Below, piece by piece: positions 34,159 to 43,634 of a DNA stretch of 64,000 nt. The notes beneath the pieces are model-generated. The model was not told the DNA's origin, did not search any database, and was given only the letters and a program-made list of their open reading frames with translations. This DNA is from Advenella kashmirensis W13003 (GTDB taxonomy: Bacteria; Pseudomonadota; Gammaproteobacteria; Burkholderiales; Burkholderiaceae_B): positions 2,335,046 through 2,399,045 of the forward strand of contig NZ_KI650979.1 of the NCBI RefSeq assembly GCF_000506985.1. Direction: 5' to 3'. Every line of letters begins with the position of its first letter. The stretch's first letter is position 1. The position numbers were made by a program, and so were the translations under genes.

Positions 34159-35103
34159 ATGAAAACCCGCATTACCCAGATGTTAAATATTGAATATCCG
34201 ATTATTCAGGCCGGCATGAGCTGGGCATCCTCGTGTGCAGCGTTGCCCGTCGCAGTCTCAGAGGCCGGTGGATTGGGCGTGATCGCAGCCGGACCGATGT
34301 ATGAACAGGATTTCAGAAAGGTGCTGGAGACCGTACGCGCCAGCACCGACAAGCCGTTTGGTGTCAATATTCCCTTGTACCGTCCGGGCGCCCAGGCGTT
34401 TCTGGATCTGGCATACGAGTTCCGGGTGCCGGTGATTTTCGCGTCTCAGGGCGGACCGGCGAAGCATCTGGCCCGTTTCCAGGATATCGGAACCCGCTGG
34501 GTGCATGTCGTTTCCACCCTTGAGCATGCGGCTAAAGCAGCCGCCGCGGGTGTCGATGCGCTTGCTGTGGTGGGTGGAGAGGCGGGCGGACATCCCCCGG
34601 CCAATGAAGTCAGCTCACTGGTCGTGGTGCGTAAAGCCGTTCGTGATTTCGATCTGCCTATCATTGGCGGCGGTGGGGTGGCTGATGGCTATGGTATTGC
34701 AGCGATGCTCGCGCTGGGTGCCGATGCCGTGCAACTGGGTACCCGGTTTCTGATGACGCAAGAAGCCAGTGTTCATGAAGCGTACAAGACCCTGGCTGTG
34801 GCGACGGGTGTCGATGGTACCCAGTTAGTGGGACGCAAGGGCTTGCCGGTCAGAATGATTCGCAATGAGTTTGCCGATCATATGCAGCAAGTGGACCAGA
34901 CGGTGACCGATAAAGAAGAATACGAAGCGCAATTTCGGAAAAGTACGCTCAAGCAGGCTGCATTGGAAGGCAATGTGAGCTGGGGCAAGGTCGAGGTGGG
35001 GCAATCGGTCGGGCTTGTGGACCATATTCTGCCGGTGCGGGAAGTGATGCAGCAATTGGTACAGGAATTGAATGCGGCCCGGCAAGCGCTGAGCCAAATC
35101 TGA
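34159..35103 (+). CDS. Nitronate monooxygenase / FabK-like flavoprotein
   Basis: A 314-residue FMN TIM-barrel protein of the 2-nitropropane dioxygenase family. It has PIIQAGMSWASS, the catalytic His in GGEAGGHPPANEVS, and the phosphate-binding GGGGVADGYGIAAMLALGADAVQLGTRF (landmark only). The family includes nitronate monooxygenases, enoyl-ACP reductase FabK and enzymes of unknown CoA-related function. It is the first gene of an operon with an enoyl-CoA hydratase and a CaiB transferase, so a redox step on a CoA thioester is as plausible as nitronate oxidation. Confidence 0.85.
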   Translation: MKTRITQMLNIEYPIIQAGMSWASSCAALPVAVSEAGGLGVIAAGPMYEQDFRKVLETVRASTDKPFGVNIPLYRPGAQAFLDLAYEFRVPVIFASQGGPAKHLARFQDIGTRWVHVVSTLEHAAKAAAAGVDALAVVGGEAGGHPPANEVSSLVVVRKAVRDFDLPIIGGGGVADGYGIAAMLALGADAVQLGTRFLMTQEASVHEAYKTLAVATGVDGTQLVGRKGLPVRMIRNEFADHMQQVDQTVTDKEEYEAQFRKSTLKQAALEGNVSWGKVEVGQSVGLVDHILPVREVMQQLVQELNAARQALSQI

Positions 35104-35151
35104 ATCGAAATAGCAATTGAATTGTGAATATTGAATGAATAGGAAAACAGT

Positions 35152-35877
35152 ATGTCTGTCTTGATGACTGAAATTGAAAATCATGTTCTGACAATCAGTC
35201 TGAACCGCCCGGAAAAACATAATGCTCTGAACACGGCGCTGACACAGGCGCTGGTGGACGCGCTTCGGGAAGGCGAGCGCAATGATCAGGTCAGGGCGAT
35301 TATTCTGCATGGCAATGGCAAATCGTTTTGCGCTGGAGCTGATACCGGTGAATTCAGCAGCCTGACGCCGGACGCGCCCGATCAGGTGCTGGATCGCGCC
35401 GATCTGACGACGTCATTGCATTTGGCCTTTTCCAAAATTGCAAAGCCGATTATTGCTGCCGTACATGGCAACGCCCTGGGCGGCGGCGCCGGCCTGGCAC
35501 TGGCCTGCGATCTGGTGGTCATGGCTGAAGACGCCCGTTTTGGCTACCCGGAGCTCAAGCACGGTATTGTCGCCGCGGTGGTGCTGGCCAATCTGGTGCG
35601 TCAACTGGGTCAGAAAAAAGCCTTTGAACTGGTGGCCATGGCAGAACCGGTCAATGGCCATCGTGCATTTGAACTGGGACTGGTCAATCGTGTCTGCGCC
35701 AGCACCGAGGTGGTTGTTCAGGCCCGTGACTATGCCGAAAAACTGGCGGGGTGGAGTCCGGTCGCGATGGCAACCACCAAACGTACTTTCTACCGGGCCG
35801 CAGATCTGTCGCTTGAAGAGGCGCTGGCTGTCGGTCGGGACGCCAATGTAATGATGCGCGGCTTTAAAAAACATTAA
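35152..35877 (+). CDS. Enoyl-CoA hydratase/isomerase family protein
   Basis: A 241-residue crotonase-fold protein. The oxyanion-hole segments are FCAGADTGEFSS and NALGGGAGLALACD. A catalytic Glu is available in FGYPELKHGIV. The second Glu position of true hydratases is not conserved, so isomerase or another crotonase reaction is possible. It lies 48 bp after the nitronate monooxygenase gene and 11 bp before a CaiB gene. Confidence 0.88.
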   Translation: MSVLMTEIENHVLTISLNRPEKHNALNTALTQALVDALREGERNDQVRAIILHGNGKSFCAGADTGEFSSLTPDAPDQVLDRADLTTSLHLAFSKIAKPIIAAVHGNALGGGAGLALACDLVVMAEDARFGYPELKHGIVAAVVLANLVRQLGQKKAFELVAMAEPVNGHRAFELGLVNRVCASTEVVVQARDYAEKLAGWSPVAMATTKRTFYRAADLSLEEALAVGRDANVMMRGFKKH

Positions 35878-35888
35878 AAGGATTTCGA

Positions 35889-37085
35889 ATGCGACCACTG
35901 GAAGGACTCAAAATCCTGGATTTGTCCCGCGTGCTGGCCTGCCCCTTCGCCTCCATGATTCTGGCCGAGATGGGCGCGCAGGTCATCAAGGTTGAACAGC
36001 CCCGGACGGGTGATGAAACCCGTCATTTCGAGCCAAGGGTGCAGGGCGAGCACGGGAGCGAGTCGGCGTATTTCTTTGCATTCAATCGCAGCAAGCAGTC
36101 AATCACCGTCAATCTTCGCTCCGAGGAAGGACAGAAAATCATCAAGGATCTGGCCGCAGATGCGGATATTTTCCTGGAAAATTTTCCCGTTGGGACGTTG
36201 CAAAAATACGGCCTGCATTACGACGCGATCAAAAAGACGAATGCGGATGTGATCTATGTGTCCTGCACCGGTTTTGGCATGACCGGCCCTTACGCGCCGC
36301 GCAAGGGATATGACACTGTCTTTCAGGCGATGGGCGGCATCATGAGCCTGACCGGTGAACGTGGGGGCGGTCCTGTCAAACCCGGGTTGCCGGTGGCCGA
36401 TCTGACCTCCGGACTGTGGATCGTGATTGCGATTTTGACCGGCATGGCAGGAAAAGACCGCAGCGGTCACGGCTGTCATGTGGATTTTTCCATGTTCGAC
36501 GGGCAGGTGGGATTGCTCTCGCTTGCGGCAGCGCGCTATTTCACGCTGGGAGAGGTCCCCGCAAGAATGGGTACGGAACATCCCGGGCGCGTGCCGTCAG
36601 CCGCGTTTGAATGCGCAGACGGCAAATGGGTACAAATTACCGGCAGCGATCAGCACTGGCGGCCCTTGTGCGAACTGCTCGGGCTGACCGAATGGGCGAC
36701 GGACGAGAAGTTGGCAAAAAATGCCGAACGTGTTCGCCGGCGCGCCGAAGTGATGGGAGGGTTGCAACAGGCGATCGGCAAACTGGACCGATCAACGGTA
36801 TGCGAACAGTGTGATGAAAGGGGAGTGCCGGCAGGCCCGATTCTTTCAGTGAACGAAATTTTTGAAGATCCCCACGTCGTCAGCCGGGAAATGGTGCAGC
36901 GCTTTGCCCATCCGCAGGTGGGCGCGTTTGAAGGTATTGCCGTGCCGTTCAAATTTACCGGCTATGAGAATCCTCAGATGGGTCGTCCACCGTTGTTGGG
37001 TGAACATACCGAGACCATTCTCAGGGAGAAGTTGGGCCTGACGCCAGCCCAGATACAGGGGTTGAACCAGCTGAACGTAATTTGA
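35889..37085 (+). CDS. CaiB/BaiF family III CoA-transferase
   Basis: A 398-residue CoA-transferase with LKILDLSRVLACPFASMILAEMGA at its N-terminus (landmark), NRSKQSITVNLRSEEGQ, and GLPVADLTSGLWI with the catalytic Asp. It ends the nitronate monooxygenase - hydratase - CaiB operon, and a terminator follows. It would activate the acid processed by the hydratase. Confidence 0.92.
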   Translation: MRPLEGLKILDLSRVLACPFASMILAEMGAQVIKVEQPRTGDETRHFEPRVQGEHGSESAYFFAFNRSKQSITVNLRSEEGQKIIKDLAADADIFLENFPVGTLQKYGLHYDAIKKTNADVIYVSCTGFGMTGPYAPRKGYDTVFQAMGGIMSLTGERGGGPVKPGLPVADLTSGLWIVIAILTGMAGKDRSGHGCHVDFSMFDGQVGLLSLAAARYFTLGEVPARMGTEHPGRVPSAAFECADGKWVQITGSDQHWRPLCELLGLTEWATDEKLAKNAERVRRRAEVMGGLQQAIGKLDRSTVCEQCDERGVPAGPILSVNEIFEDPHVVSREMVQRFAHPQVGAFEGIAVPFKFTGYENPQMGRPPLLGEHTETILREKLGLTPAQIQGLNQLNVI

Positions 37086-37130
37086 TGGTTATGGGTTATT
37101 TATAGGCCGTAAAAAATCATCGGATACCCG

Positions 37131-37182
37131 GGCAGGTGTGTCCGGTGGGCCGGCCGGGTTTCAGATGACACCTGCCATTTTT
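37131..37182 (+). terminator. Terminator after the CaiB gene
   Basis: GGCAGGTGT (37131-37139) pairs perfectly with ACACCTGCC (37168-37176), followed by ATTTTT. The 28-nt loop holds further GC-rich pairing. A competing stem ACCCGG (37126-37131) with CCGGGT (37154-37159) overlaps it. It separates the CaiB operon from the Bug-led operon. Confidence 0.65.
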
Positions 37183-37233
37183 CAATACTTCATGATCGAC
37201 TGATTGAGAAAATCAGCATTTCAGGAGACAGTC

Positions 37234-38220
37234 ATGTCCAAATACACAATGTGCCGAAACAGACTATTTACAGGTGCAGCAACCTTGTTGATTGCAGGCG
37301 CCATGCATCCGGCTTTTGCTGCCGATTATCCGGCGAAGCCAATTACGTTTATCAACCCCTACGCGGCCGGTGGCCCTGCAGATATTCTGGCGCGCATTGT
37401 CGCCAAGCAAATGAGCGATGAGCTGGGCCAATCCATTATTATTCAGAGCAAACCCGGCGGCGGCGCCAGTATCGGAGCTGAATATGTCGCAAGAGCCAAG
37501 CCCGACGGGTATACCGTGCTGTTCGGAACCGCGGCGGCGCATATCGTCACACCGCTCATGCAGAAGGTCCAGTACGATGGCATTAAGGATTTCACCTTTG
37601 TCGGTATGGTCGGGAATATTCCGAATGTATTGACCGTCGCTGCTGACACGAATCTCAAATCGGTTGATGAGCTGATCAGCGATAGTAAGAAAAATCCGGA
37701 AAAATACAGCTATGCGTCTGCCGGCAATGGCAGTTCGCCGCATTTGACCGGCGAAAATTTCAAGCAGAAAACCCAGGCCAAACTGCTGCATGTACCATAT
37801 AAGGGTGCCGCGCCTGCGTCGACCGATCTGGCCGGCGGCCTGGTCAAAGTCGGCTTCCTGAATCTGCCTGCGGTGCTGCCGTTTATCAAGGAAGGCAAGT
37901 TGCACGCATTGGCGATCGCGGCCAACAAGCGCTCGCCAGCCTTGCCAGACGTCCCCACCATGGATGAACTGGGCTATGACGGATTTAAGGGATCCAGCTG
38001 GTACAGCATGGCCGTGCCTGCCAATACACCGAAAGAGGTGGTCGATACCCTGTATGCAGCATTGAAAAAAGTCTCGGAAAATCCTGAAACGGTGAAGTTG
38101 TATGAAAAGCAGGGCGTCGAAGCCTTTCTGATGGATAGCAAGGCAGCAAGCGAATTTGTTGCGCAGGATCGTGAAAGAATAGAAAAGCTGCTGAAGGCGG
38201 CCAACATCACAAATAAATAA
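37234..38220 (+). CDS. Bug/TctC-family solute-binding protein
   Basis: A 328-residue binding protein with a signal peptide (cut near AFA-ADYPAKP). Its motifs are INPYAAGGPAD, IIQSKPGGGAS and KPDGYTV. ATG 37234 is preceded by AGGAGACA. The loop AAGGPAD and the IIQSKPGGG segment differ from all other Bug copies here, suggesting a different ligand. It leads an operon with an enoyl-CoA hydratase, an acyl-CoA synthetase and an HMG-CoA-lyase-like protein. Confidence 0.92.
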   Translation: MSKYTMCRNRLFTGAATLLIAGAMHPAFAADYPAKPITFINPYAAGGPADILARIVAKQMSDELGQSIIIQSKPGGGASIGAEYVARAKPDGYTVLFGTAAAHIVTPLMQKVQYDGIKDFTFVGMVGNIPNVLTVAADTNLKSVDELISDSKKNPEKYSYASAGNGSSPHLTGENFKQKTQAKLLHVPYKGAAPASTDLAGGLVKVGFLNLPAVLPFIKEGKLHALAIAANKRSPALPDVPTMDELGYDGFKGSSWYSMAVPANTPKEVVDTLYAALKKVSENPETVKLYEKQGVEAFLMDSKAASEFVAQDRERIEKLLKAANITNK

Positions 38221-38231
38221 GGATACGACAA

Positions 38232-38990
38232 ATGTCATATGAAACGATTGAACTGACAGTAGAGGAAAATGGCGTCGCCACTGTACTGTTGAATCGTCCG
38301 GAAAGCAGAAATGCATTGAACGTCAGGATGTGCGCTGAACTGGTCCGTGTTACCGAGCAGATCGAAGCCGACGAACGGATCCGCGTGGTCGTATTCCGGG
38401 GTGCGGGTCCTGCCTTTTGCGCCGGTGCCGATCTGAAGGAGCGCAAGGATATGACGTTGTCCGATATGACAGCCCGGCGGGTGGCGGGATTCTCTGCCTA
38501 TGATGCGATTGAAAAAATCTCGCGTCCCGCCATCGCACTGGTGCATGGCCCTGCATTTGGTTCGGGCTGCGAAATCATTGGCGCCTGCGATTTCGCCTGG
38601 GCGACCCCGCAAGCGACCTTCCGTTACCCTGAAGTCAGCTGGGGTACGGTGGGCGCGACACAACGGATCAGCAGGATTGCCGGTATCCGGGTTGCCAAGG
38701 AATTGCTGTTCACCGGCCGCATATTCGATGCCCAGGAGGCGCGCGAATTCGGGCTGATCAACCGGATCGTGCCTCAGGAGCAAATTGAAGAGCAATTGCA
38801 GGAGATGGCGGCACATATTGCAAATGCAAAACCACTGACCGTTCAGCTCACCAAGCATTCCATTAATGCAGGCGTGGAGACCACACGGGAGGGTGCCATG
38901 GCGATTGAATTGCTGGCAATCGAAAAGAACCTGCGCAACAGCGACTGGAAGTCTGCCATTTCAACGTTCGGCAGCAACAAGGGGGAATGA
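38232..38990 (+). CDS. Enoyl-CoA hydratase/isomerase family protein
   Basis: A 252-residue crotonase with NRPESRNALNVRM, the oxyanion hole FCAGADLKERKDMT and HGPAFGSGCEIIGACD, and FRYPEVSWGTVGATQRISRI carrying the first Glu. It follows the Bug gene by 11 bp and overlaps the acyl-CoA synthetase start by 4 bases. AU-binding or methylglutaconyl-CoA-hydratase-like proteins share this pattern, which would fit the lyase-like gene downstream. Confidence 0.9.
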   Translation: MSYETIELTVEENGVATVLLNRPESRNALNVRMCAELVRVTEQIEADERIRVVVFRGAGPAFCAGADLKERKDMTLSDMTARRVAGFSAYDAIEKISRPAIALVHGPAFGSGCEIIGACDFAWATPQATFRYPEVSWGTVGATQRISRIAGIRVAKELLFTGRIFDAQEAREFGLINRIVPQEQIEEQLQEMAAHIANAKPLTVQLTKHSINAGVETTREGAMAIELLAIEKNLRNSDWKSAISTFGSNKGE

Positions 38991-40624
38991 CCATGCTGCC
39001 CAGAGGCAAGATCTTGAGTGAAGTACTGGCTGAAACGGTTGCCGCCTATCCGCATAATGACGCGTATGTCGATCCGGATAGTCGCGAAACATGGCAATCG
39101 CTGGCCAGGAAGGTGGATCTCACAGCCGCCGCGCTGTGGAAATTGGGTGTCCGCAAGGGCGATCATGTCGCCGTCATGCTTGGCAACAGCGTACAGTGGT
39201 TGCAGACGTTTTTTGCGTGCGCGCGAATCGGTGCAGTCACTGTTCCGGTCAACACCCGTTTCAAAACCGAAGAACTTGCCTTTTGTCTGAAGCAGGCGCA
39301 AGCCAAAGCCATTGTATTGACAGAGCAGTTTCTGGGCATCGATTTCACCGCCTTGCTGAGCGATGTGGAGCCTGCGCTGGCCGGCACATTGCCGGGCGAC
39401 AATCTTCCCCGGCTGGCCATGGCGCTGATGTTTGACTCGCAGGCCGTTCCTGCCGGTGCGACGGATTTTGACCGGGTGATCGCAGACGTGACGGATAATG
39501 ACGTGAATGCCTGCTATGCACAATGCGGCAGAGTGGATCCGGATGACATCTTGCTGATTCAGTACACATCGGGCACGACCTCCTTTCCCAAGGGTGTCAT
39601 GCTGACGCATGACAATATGCTCTCCGATGCCTATGCCGTGTCGCTGCGCATGGGCATTACCTCGGACGACCGCTATTTCAGCATCCGGCCGTTTTTCCAT
39701 GTGGCCGGTTCCACACTGTCGGTGCTGGTGTCCCTGACCACCGGTTGTTGCCTGCTGACTCTGCCCAAATTCGATGTCGCGCAGGCGCTGTCATTGCTGG
39801 AACAGGAAAAATGCACGCTGACCTCAGGGAACGATACGATTTTTCTGATGCTGCTGGGACATCCCGATTTTGATCCGTCAAAACTGCATTTGCGAGGCGG
39901 GTGGGCAGCGGCCGGGCCCGAAGTCATGCAGAAAATCCACGATCAAATGCAGGTTCCCAATCTGTGCAACGCGTACGGATTGTCGGAAGCGTCGCCCAAC
40001 GTAGTGATGTCGTCCTGGGACGACCCGCTACAGTTGCGTACCGAAGGCTGGGCGTTGCCCCATGACGGCGTTCAGGTGCGCGTAGTGGATCAGAATACGG
40101 GTGAAATATCGCCAATGGGTGAACCCGGTGAAATCCAGGTGAAAGGCTGGAGCGTAATGCGCGGCTATTACAATATGCCCGACGTTACCGCCAAGACATT
40201 CACCGATGATGGCTGGCTCAAGACCGGCGATCTGGGAAAGATGAACCAAGAGGGGCGTCTCAAAATGGTCGGACGCCTGAAAGACATGTTCCGTGTGGGC
40301 GGAGAGAATGTCGCGCCCACTGAAGTCGAAGGTTTTATTCTGATGCACGAGGCCATCGAACTGGCCCAGGTCGTAGGCGTGCCCGATGACCGTTTGGGAG
40401 AGGTGCCCGCCGCATTTGTTATTTTAAAAAAGGGGCGCCGTTGCACATCGGACGAGCTGATCGCCTGGTGCAAGCCGCGTATTTCAAATTTCAAAGTACC
40501 GCGTTACGTCCGGTTTGTGGATAGTTTCGACGAGATCGGTATGACCGGCAGTTCGAAAGTTCAGAAGAATAAATTACGCGCCTACGCAATCAATGCACTT
40601 GGGCTGAAGGAGTCTGGAAAATGA
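38987..40624 (+). CDS. Acyl-CoA synthetase (AMP-forming, class I adenylate-forming)
   Basis: A 545-residue ligase that activates a carboxylic acid with ATP and CoA. The P-loop is YTSGTTSFPKGVMLTH. NAYGLSEASPNV (A5) follows, then WLKTGDLGKMNQEGRLKMVGR (A7-A8, landmark), GGENVAPTEVE, and the C-terminal catalytic Lys in GSSKVQKNKLR. Overall it resembles medium-chain or aromatic acyl-CoA ligases. ATG 38987 overlaps the hydratase stop (ATGA); a second ATG lies six bases on. This operon thus activates its acid with ATP, unlike the CaiB-dependent neighbours. Confidence 0.92.
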   Translation: MTMLPRGKILSEVLAETVAAYPHNDAYVDPDSRETWQSLARKVDLTAAALWKLGVRKGDHVAVMLGNSVQWLQTFFACARIGAVTVPVNTRFKTEELAFCLKQAQAKAIVLTEQFLGIDFTALLSDVEPALAGTLPGDNLPRLAMALMFDSQAVPAGATDFDRVIADVTDNDVNACYAQCGRVDPDDILLIQYTSGTTSFPKGVMLTHDNMLSDAYAVSLRMGITSDDRYFSIRPFFHVAGSTLSVLVSLTTGCCLLTLPKFDVAQALSLLEQEKCTLTSGNDTIFLMLLGHPDFDPSKLHLRGGWAAAGPEVMQKIHDQMQVPNLCNAYGLSEASPNVVMSSWDDPLQLRTEGWALPHDGVQVRVVDQNTGEISPMGEPGEIQVKGWSVMRGYYNMPDVTAKTFTDDGWLKTGDLGKMNQEGRLKMVGRLKDMFRVGGENVAPTEVEGFILMHEAIELAQVVGVPDDRLGEVPAAFVILKKGRRCTSDELIAWCKPRISNFKVPRYVRFVDSFDEIGMTGSSKVQKNKLRAYAINALGLKESGK

Positions 40625-41574
40625 GCGATGTTGTCATTTGTGAATGTTTTGCACGCGACGGTCTGCAGCATGAACCGCAGATGCTGCCGCTGGAAACCAA
40701 GCTGGCGCTGATCGACCAGTTCACCGATATGGGGCTGACGCGTATCGAGGCTATGTCTTATTCCAATCCGAAAGTCATTCCGCAATTTGCCGATGCCACC
40801 GAAGTGCTCGCCGGCATCCGGCGTGGTGACGGCGTCTATTATAAGGCCACGTGTGCCAATGTGCGGGCTGTGGAGCGGGCGCTGGCCGATACCGAAAAGG
40901 GCATCGGCGCCAATGAAATCAGCCTGCTGGTGTCTGCAACCGATAGTCATTCACTGAAGAATCTGAAACGAACCCGTGAGGATCAGTGGAAAAATATTAC
41001 CGATATGGTTGCCGCGGCGAATGGCCGGTATCGTATGGTCGGTACGATTTCAATGGCATTTGGCTGTCCGTTCGAGGGCACGGTCAGCGAGTCGGACGTA
41101 TTGAAAGACGTGGAAAAGTTCAGCAAGGCCGGGGTGCAGTTGGTCGCATTGGGCGATACGACCGGCATGGCGGTGCCGGCGACCACCCAACGCCTGTTCA
41201 GTGCAGTCATAAAAGAATTTCCGGACGTGGTGCCGGTGGCTCATTTTCACGATTCGCGGGGAACGGGCATTGTCAATTATCTGGCTGCATATGAAAGCGG
41301 CGTACGGTACTTTGATTGCTCCATGGGCGGCGTCGGCGGGCATCCGACCGAAGTGAAATATGGCGGCGGCTTTACCGGCAACGTCTGCACGGAGGATTGG
41401 GTCAACCTGCTTGAATCCATGGGCGTGACCACGGGCATTGACCTGGAGAAGATGATGGCAACGTCAGCCTATTGCGAATCTGTCCTGGGCCGCCAGTTGT
41501 ATTCGAAAGTGGCCTTGAGCGGGCTCAATCCGTTGCTGGACCGGCCCGCCGCGACTCCTGTATCGGCTTCCTGA
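40621..41574 (+). CDS. HMG-CoA-lyase-like (HMGL/DRE-TIM) protein lacking the catalytic Cys
   Basis: A 317-residue DRE-TIM barrel protein. R12-D-G-L-Q16, the metal-binding H208-F-H210-D and GDTTGMAVP are those of hydroxymethylglutaryl-CoA lyase. The active-site loop, normally GLGGCPYA..ASGN with an essential Cys, reads GVGGHPTEVKYGGGFTGN. His241 thus replaces the Cys and the loop is altered. It may be a distinct 3-hydroxyacyl-CoA lyase or act by another mechanism. It ends the Bug - hydratase - acyl-CoA ligase operon (4-base overlap) and converges with the minus operon 3 bp away. Confidence 0.85.
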   Translation: MSDVVICECFARDGLQHEPQMLPLETKLALIDQFTDMGLTRIEAMSYSNPKVIPQFADATEVLAGIRRGDGVYYKATCANVRAVERALADTEKGIGANEISLLVSATDSHSLKNLKRTREDQWKNITDMVAAANGRYRMVGTISMAFGCPFEGTVSESDVLKDVEKFSKAGVQLVALGDTTGMAVPATTQRLFSAVIKEFPDVVPVAHFHDSRGTGIVNYLAAYESGVRYFDCSMGGVGGHPTEVKYGGGFTGNVCTEDWVNLLESMGVTTGIDLEKMMATSAYCESVLGRQLYSKVALSGLNPLLDRPAATPVSAS

Positions 41575-41577
41575 TAA

Positions 41578-42354
41578 TCAGCGGCCTTTAAATACCGGCT
41601 TGCGTTTTTCAAGAAATGCGGCGCGTGCTTCCTGGGCATCTTCAGTCTTTGCAATGGCCGCGGTCATGTCTTGTTCGTAGCGGTAGCCGTCGCGCAAGCT
41701 CATGTCTTCAATGGCGTTGGCGGTCTGGATCAGCAGCTTGATCGACAACGGGCTCTTTTCCGCAATGACCCGGGCAATGTCCATGGCGGCGGCAAGCAGT
41801 TCTTCGTCGGGCACGCACGCCTCTACGATACCCAATCGGTACAGTTCTTCACCGGTCACGCGCATGCCGGTAAGCATCATCCGGCGAAGACGCGAATGAC
41901 CGAACAGCCGCTGGGCGTGTCGGACACCGCCCAATAGTCCCACGTCGACCTCAGGAAGACCGAGCCGGGCAGAGTGCCCGGCAATCAGAACGTCACTTGA
42001 GGCCACGATCCCCAGCCCCGCGCCGAGAGCGGCGCCGTTGATAGCGCTGATCACGGGCTTGGAGCACTCCCGGATGGCGTGAAACGCCTCGCGCGTCCGG
42101 CGCGAGTGTTGATGCAGGCCGCCGGGGTTGGCTGTGATTTCACTTCGATTCTTGAGATCTGCGCCTGCACAGAATACTTTTCCTTTTCCCGTCAGGACGA
42201 TTGCCCGAACGTTGTTATCATCTGACAGCTGGTCCATTGCCAGCGCCAGGCTGTTGAGCATTGCCGTGTTGACGGCATTGACTGGCGGATTGTCCAGGTA
42301 GATGAGGGCGATATAGTCTTTAATCTGGATGTCCAGTGCGTTCAATGGGTTCAT
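41578..42354 (-). CDS. Enoyl-CoA hydratase/isomerase family protein
   Basis: A 258-residue crotonase. Oxyanion-hole segments are FCAGADLKNRSEIT and NGAALGAGLGIVASSD; LGLPEVDVGLLGGVRHAQRLFG carries the first Glu. The last gene of the minus operon Bug - LysR - Bug - CaiB - hydratase, 17 bp after the CaiB gene. Sequence style resembles crotonases paired with CaiB enzymes rather than fatty-acid hydratases. Confidence 0.9.
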   Translation of the reverse strand: MNPLNALDIQIKDYIALIYLDNPPVNAVNTAMLNSLALAMDQLSDDNNVRAIVLTGKGKVFCAGADLKNRSEITANPGGLHQHSRRTREAFHAIRECSKPVISAINGAALGAGLGIVASSDVLIAGHSARLGLPEVDVGLLGGVRHAQRLFGHSRLRRMMLTGMRVTGEELYRLGIVEACVPDEELLAAAMDIARVIAEKSPLSIKLLIQTANAIEDMSLRDGYRYEQDMTAAIAKTEDAQEARAAFLEKRKPVFKGR

Positions 42355-42371
42355 ATGGTGTCCTGGTTGGG

Positions 42372-43592
42372 TTAAATAATAGAGTGTTCTTTCAAGCGAC
42401 TGATGTCACTGTCTGAATAGCCAAGTGCAGATAGTATTTCGGTATTGTGCTGGCCGAGCAGAGGCGGCGGCAGATCAAGCTTGAGAGCCGAGTGTCGAAA
42501 CCTGAAAGGATTCACCACTTGCGGTATGTCCTCGCGCAGTGGATGTGGGAACTTTTTGAGCAACCCACGATGTTTGACTTGGGGGTCGTCAAAGACTTCG
42601 GCAATGTTATTGATCGGCCCGGACGGCACGCCGGCTTGCTCAAGCGCGCTTAACAAGGTGGCTTTGTCCTGCTTTGCCAGCGCCTGGTCAAGAAAATTGT
42701 CCAGCTCCGCCAGGTTGACGACCCGGGCGGCATTGGTCTTGAATTTTTCAGACTCAGCCATGTCAGGACATCCCAGAATCAGGCAGAGTTTCGCAAATTG
42801 GGCGTCGCTGCCAACAGCAAGGATGATTTGTCCGTTTTTGCAGGTATATACCCGCTGAGGCTGGATATTGGGATGATTGTTGCCCCTGCGAATCGGGATC
42901 TGATCGGTGAGCAGGTAGTTCATTGCCTGGTTGGCAAGCAGCGACACCTGGACATCCAGCATCGCCATATCGATATACTCCCCGCGTCCAGTCTCATTGC
43001 GATGCACCAGCGCCGAAAGAATCGCTGATGATGCATAGACGCCCGTAATGAGATCGATCAGCGGAATGCCGATTTTTTGCGGTCCTCCGCCGGGTTTGTG
43101 ATCGGCTTCTCCTGTTACGCTCATGATGCCGCCCATCGCCTGAATCATGAAATCGTAGGCCGGCTGCGATTTTCTCGGGCCGGATTGTCCGAAACCGGTG
43201 ATGGAACAGTAGATCAGCCGGGGATTGATTCGCTGCAGATCTTCGTACCCCAGACCAAGCTTTTCGAGCGTTCCGACTTTGAAGTTTTCCAGGACAACGT
43301 CTGCCTGTTTGGCGATTGTTTTGATTATTTCCTGGCCTTCGGCTGTTTTTATGTCAACCGAAATAGACTTCTTGCCGCGGTTGGCGATCAGATAATAGCC
43401 TGATTCCCGGGTGTCTTCTCCCTGTTCGTTCTGCAGAAAAGGCGGGCCCCAGGCACGGGTGTCGTCCCCGGCGCCGGGGCGTTCAATTTTGATGACATTG
43501 GCGCCGAGATCAGCCAGAATCTGGCTGGCCCAGGGACCTGCCAGGACACGGCTCAGGTCCAGTACGGTGATATGGGAAAGCGGGTTTGACAA
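42372..43592 (-). CDS. CaiB/BaiF family III CoA-transferase
   Basis: A 406-residue CoA-transferase beginning ITVLDLSRVLAGPWASQILADLG (landmark), with NRGKKSISVDIKTAEGQ and GIPLIDLITGVYASSA, containing the catalytic Asp. It lies between a Bug gene (42 bp) and an enoyl-CoA hydratase gene. Its DDTRAWGPPF insert is typical of succinyl-CoA:acid transferases of this family. Confidence 0.92.
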   Translation of the reverse strand: MSNPLSHITVLDLSRVLAGPWASQILADLGANVIKIERPGAGDDTRAWGPPFLQNEQGEDTRESGYYLIANRGKKSISVDIKTAEGQEIIKTIAKQADVVLENFKVGTLEKLGLGYEDLQRINPRLIYCSITGFGQSGPRKSQPAYDFMIQAMGGIMSVTGEADHKPGGGPQKIGIPLIDLITGVYASSAILSALVHRNETGRGEYIDMAMLDVQVSLLANQAMNYLLTDQIPIRRGNNHPNIQPQRVYTCKNGQIILAVGSDAQFAKLCLILGCPDMAESEKFKTNAARVVNLAELDNFLDQALAKQDKATLLSALEQAGVPSGPINNIAEVFDDPQVKHRGLLKKFPHPLREDIPQVVNPFRFRHSALKLDLPPPLLGQHNTEILSALGYSDSDISRLKEHSII

Positions 43593-43634
43593 ATGTATAC
43601 TCCTGTTAAATCGGTTTCTGCAGGGCGCTTGACG

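Noticed and set aside
37264..38316. Minus-strand open frame of 350 codons
   Set aside because: Antisense to the Bug gene at 37234; no ribosome site or family motif.
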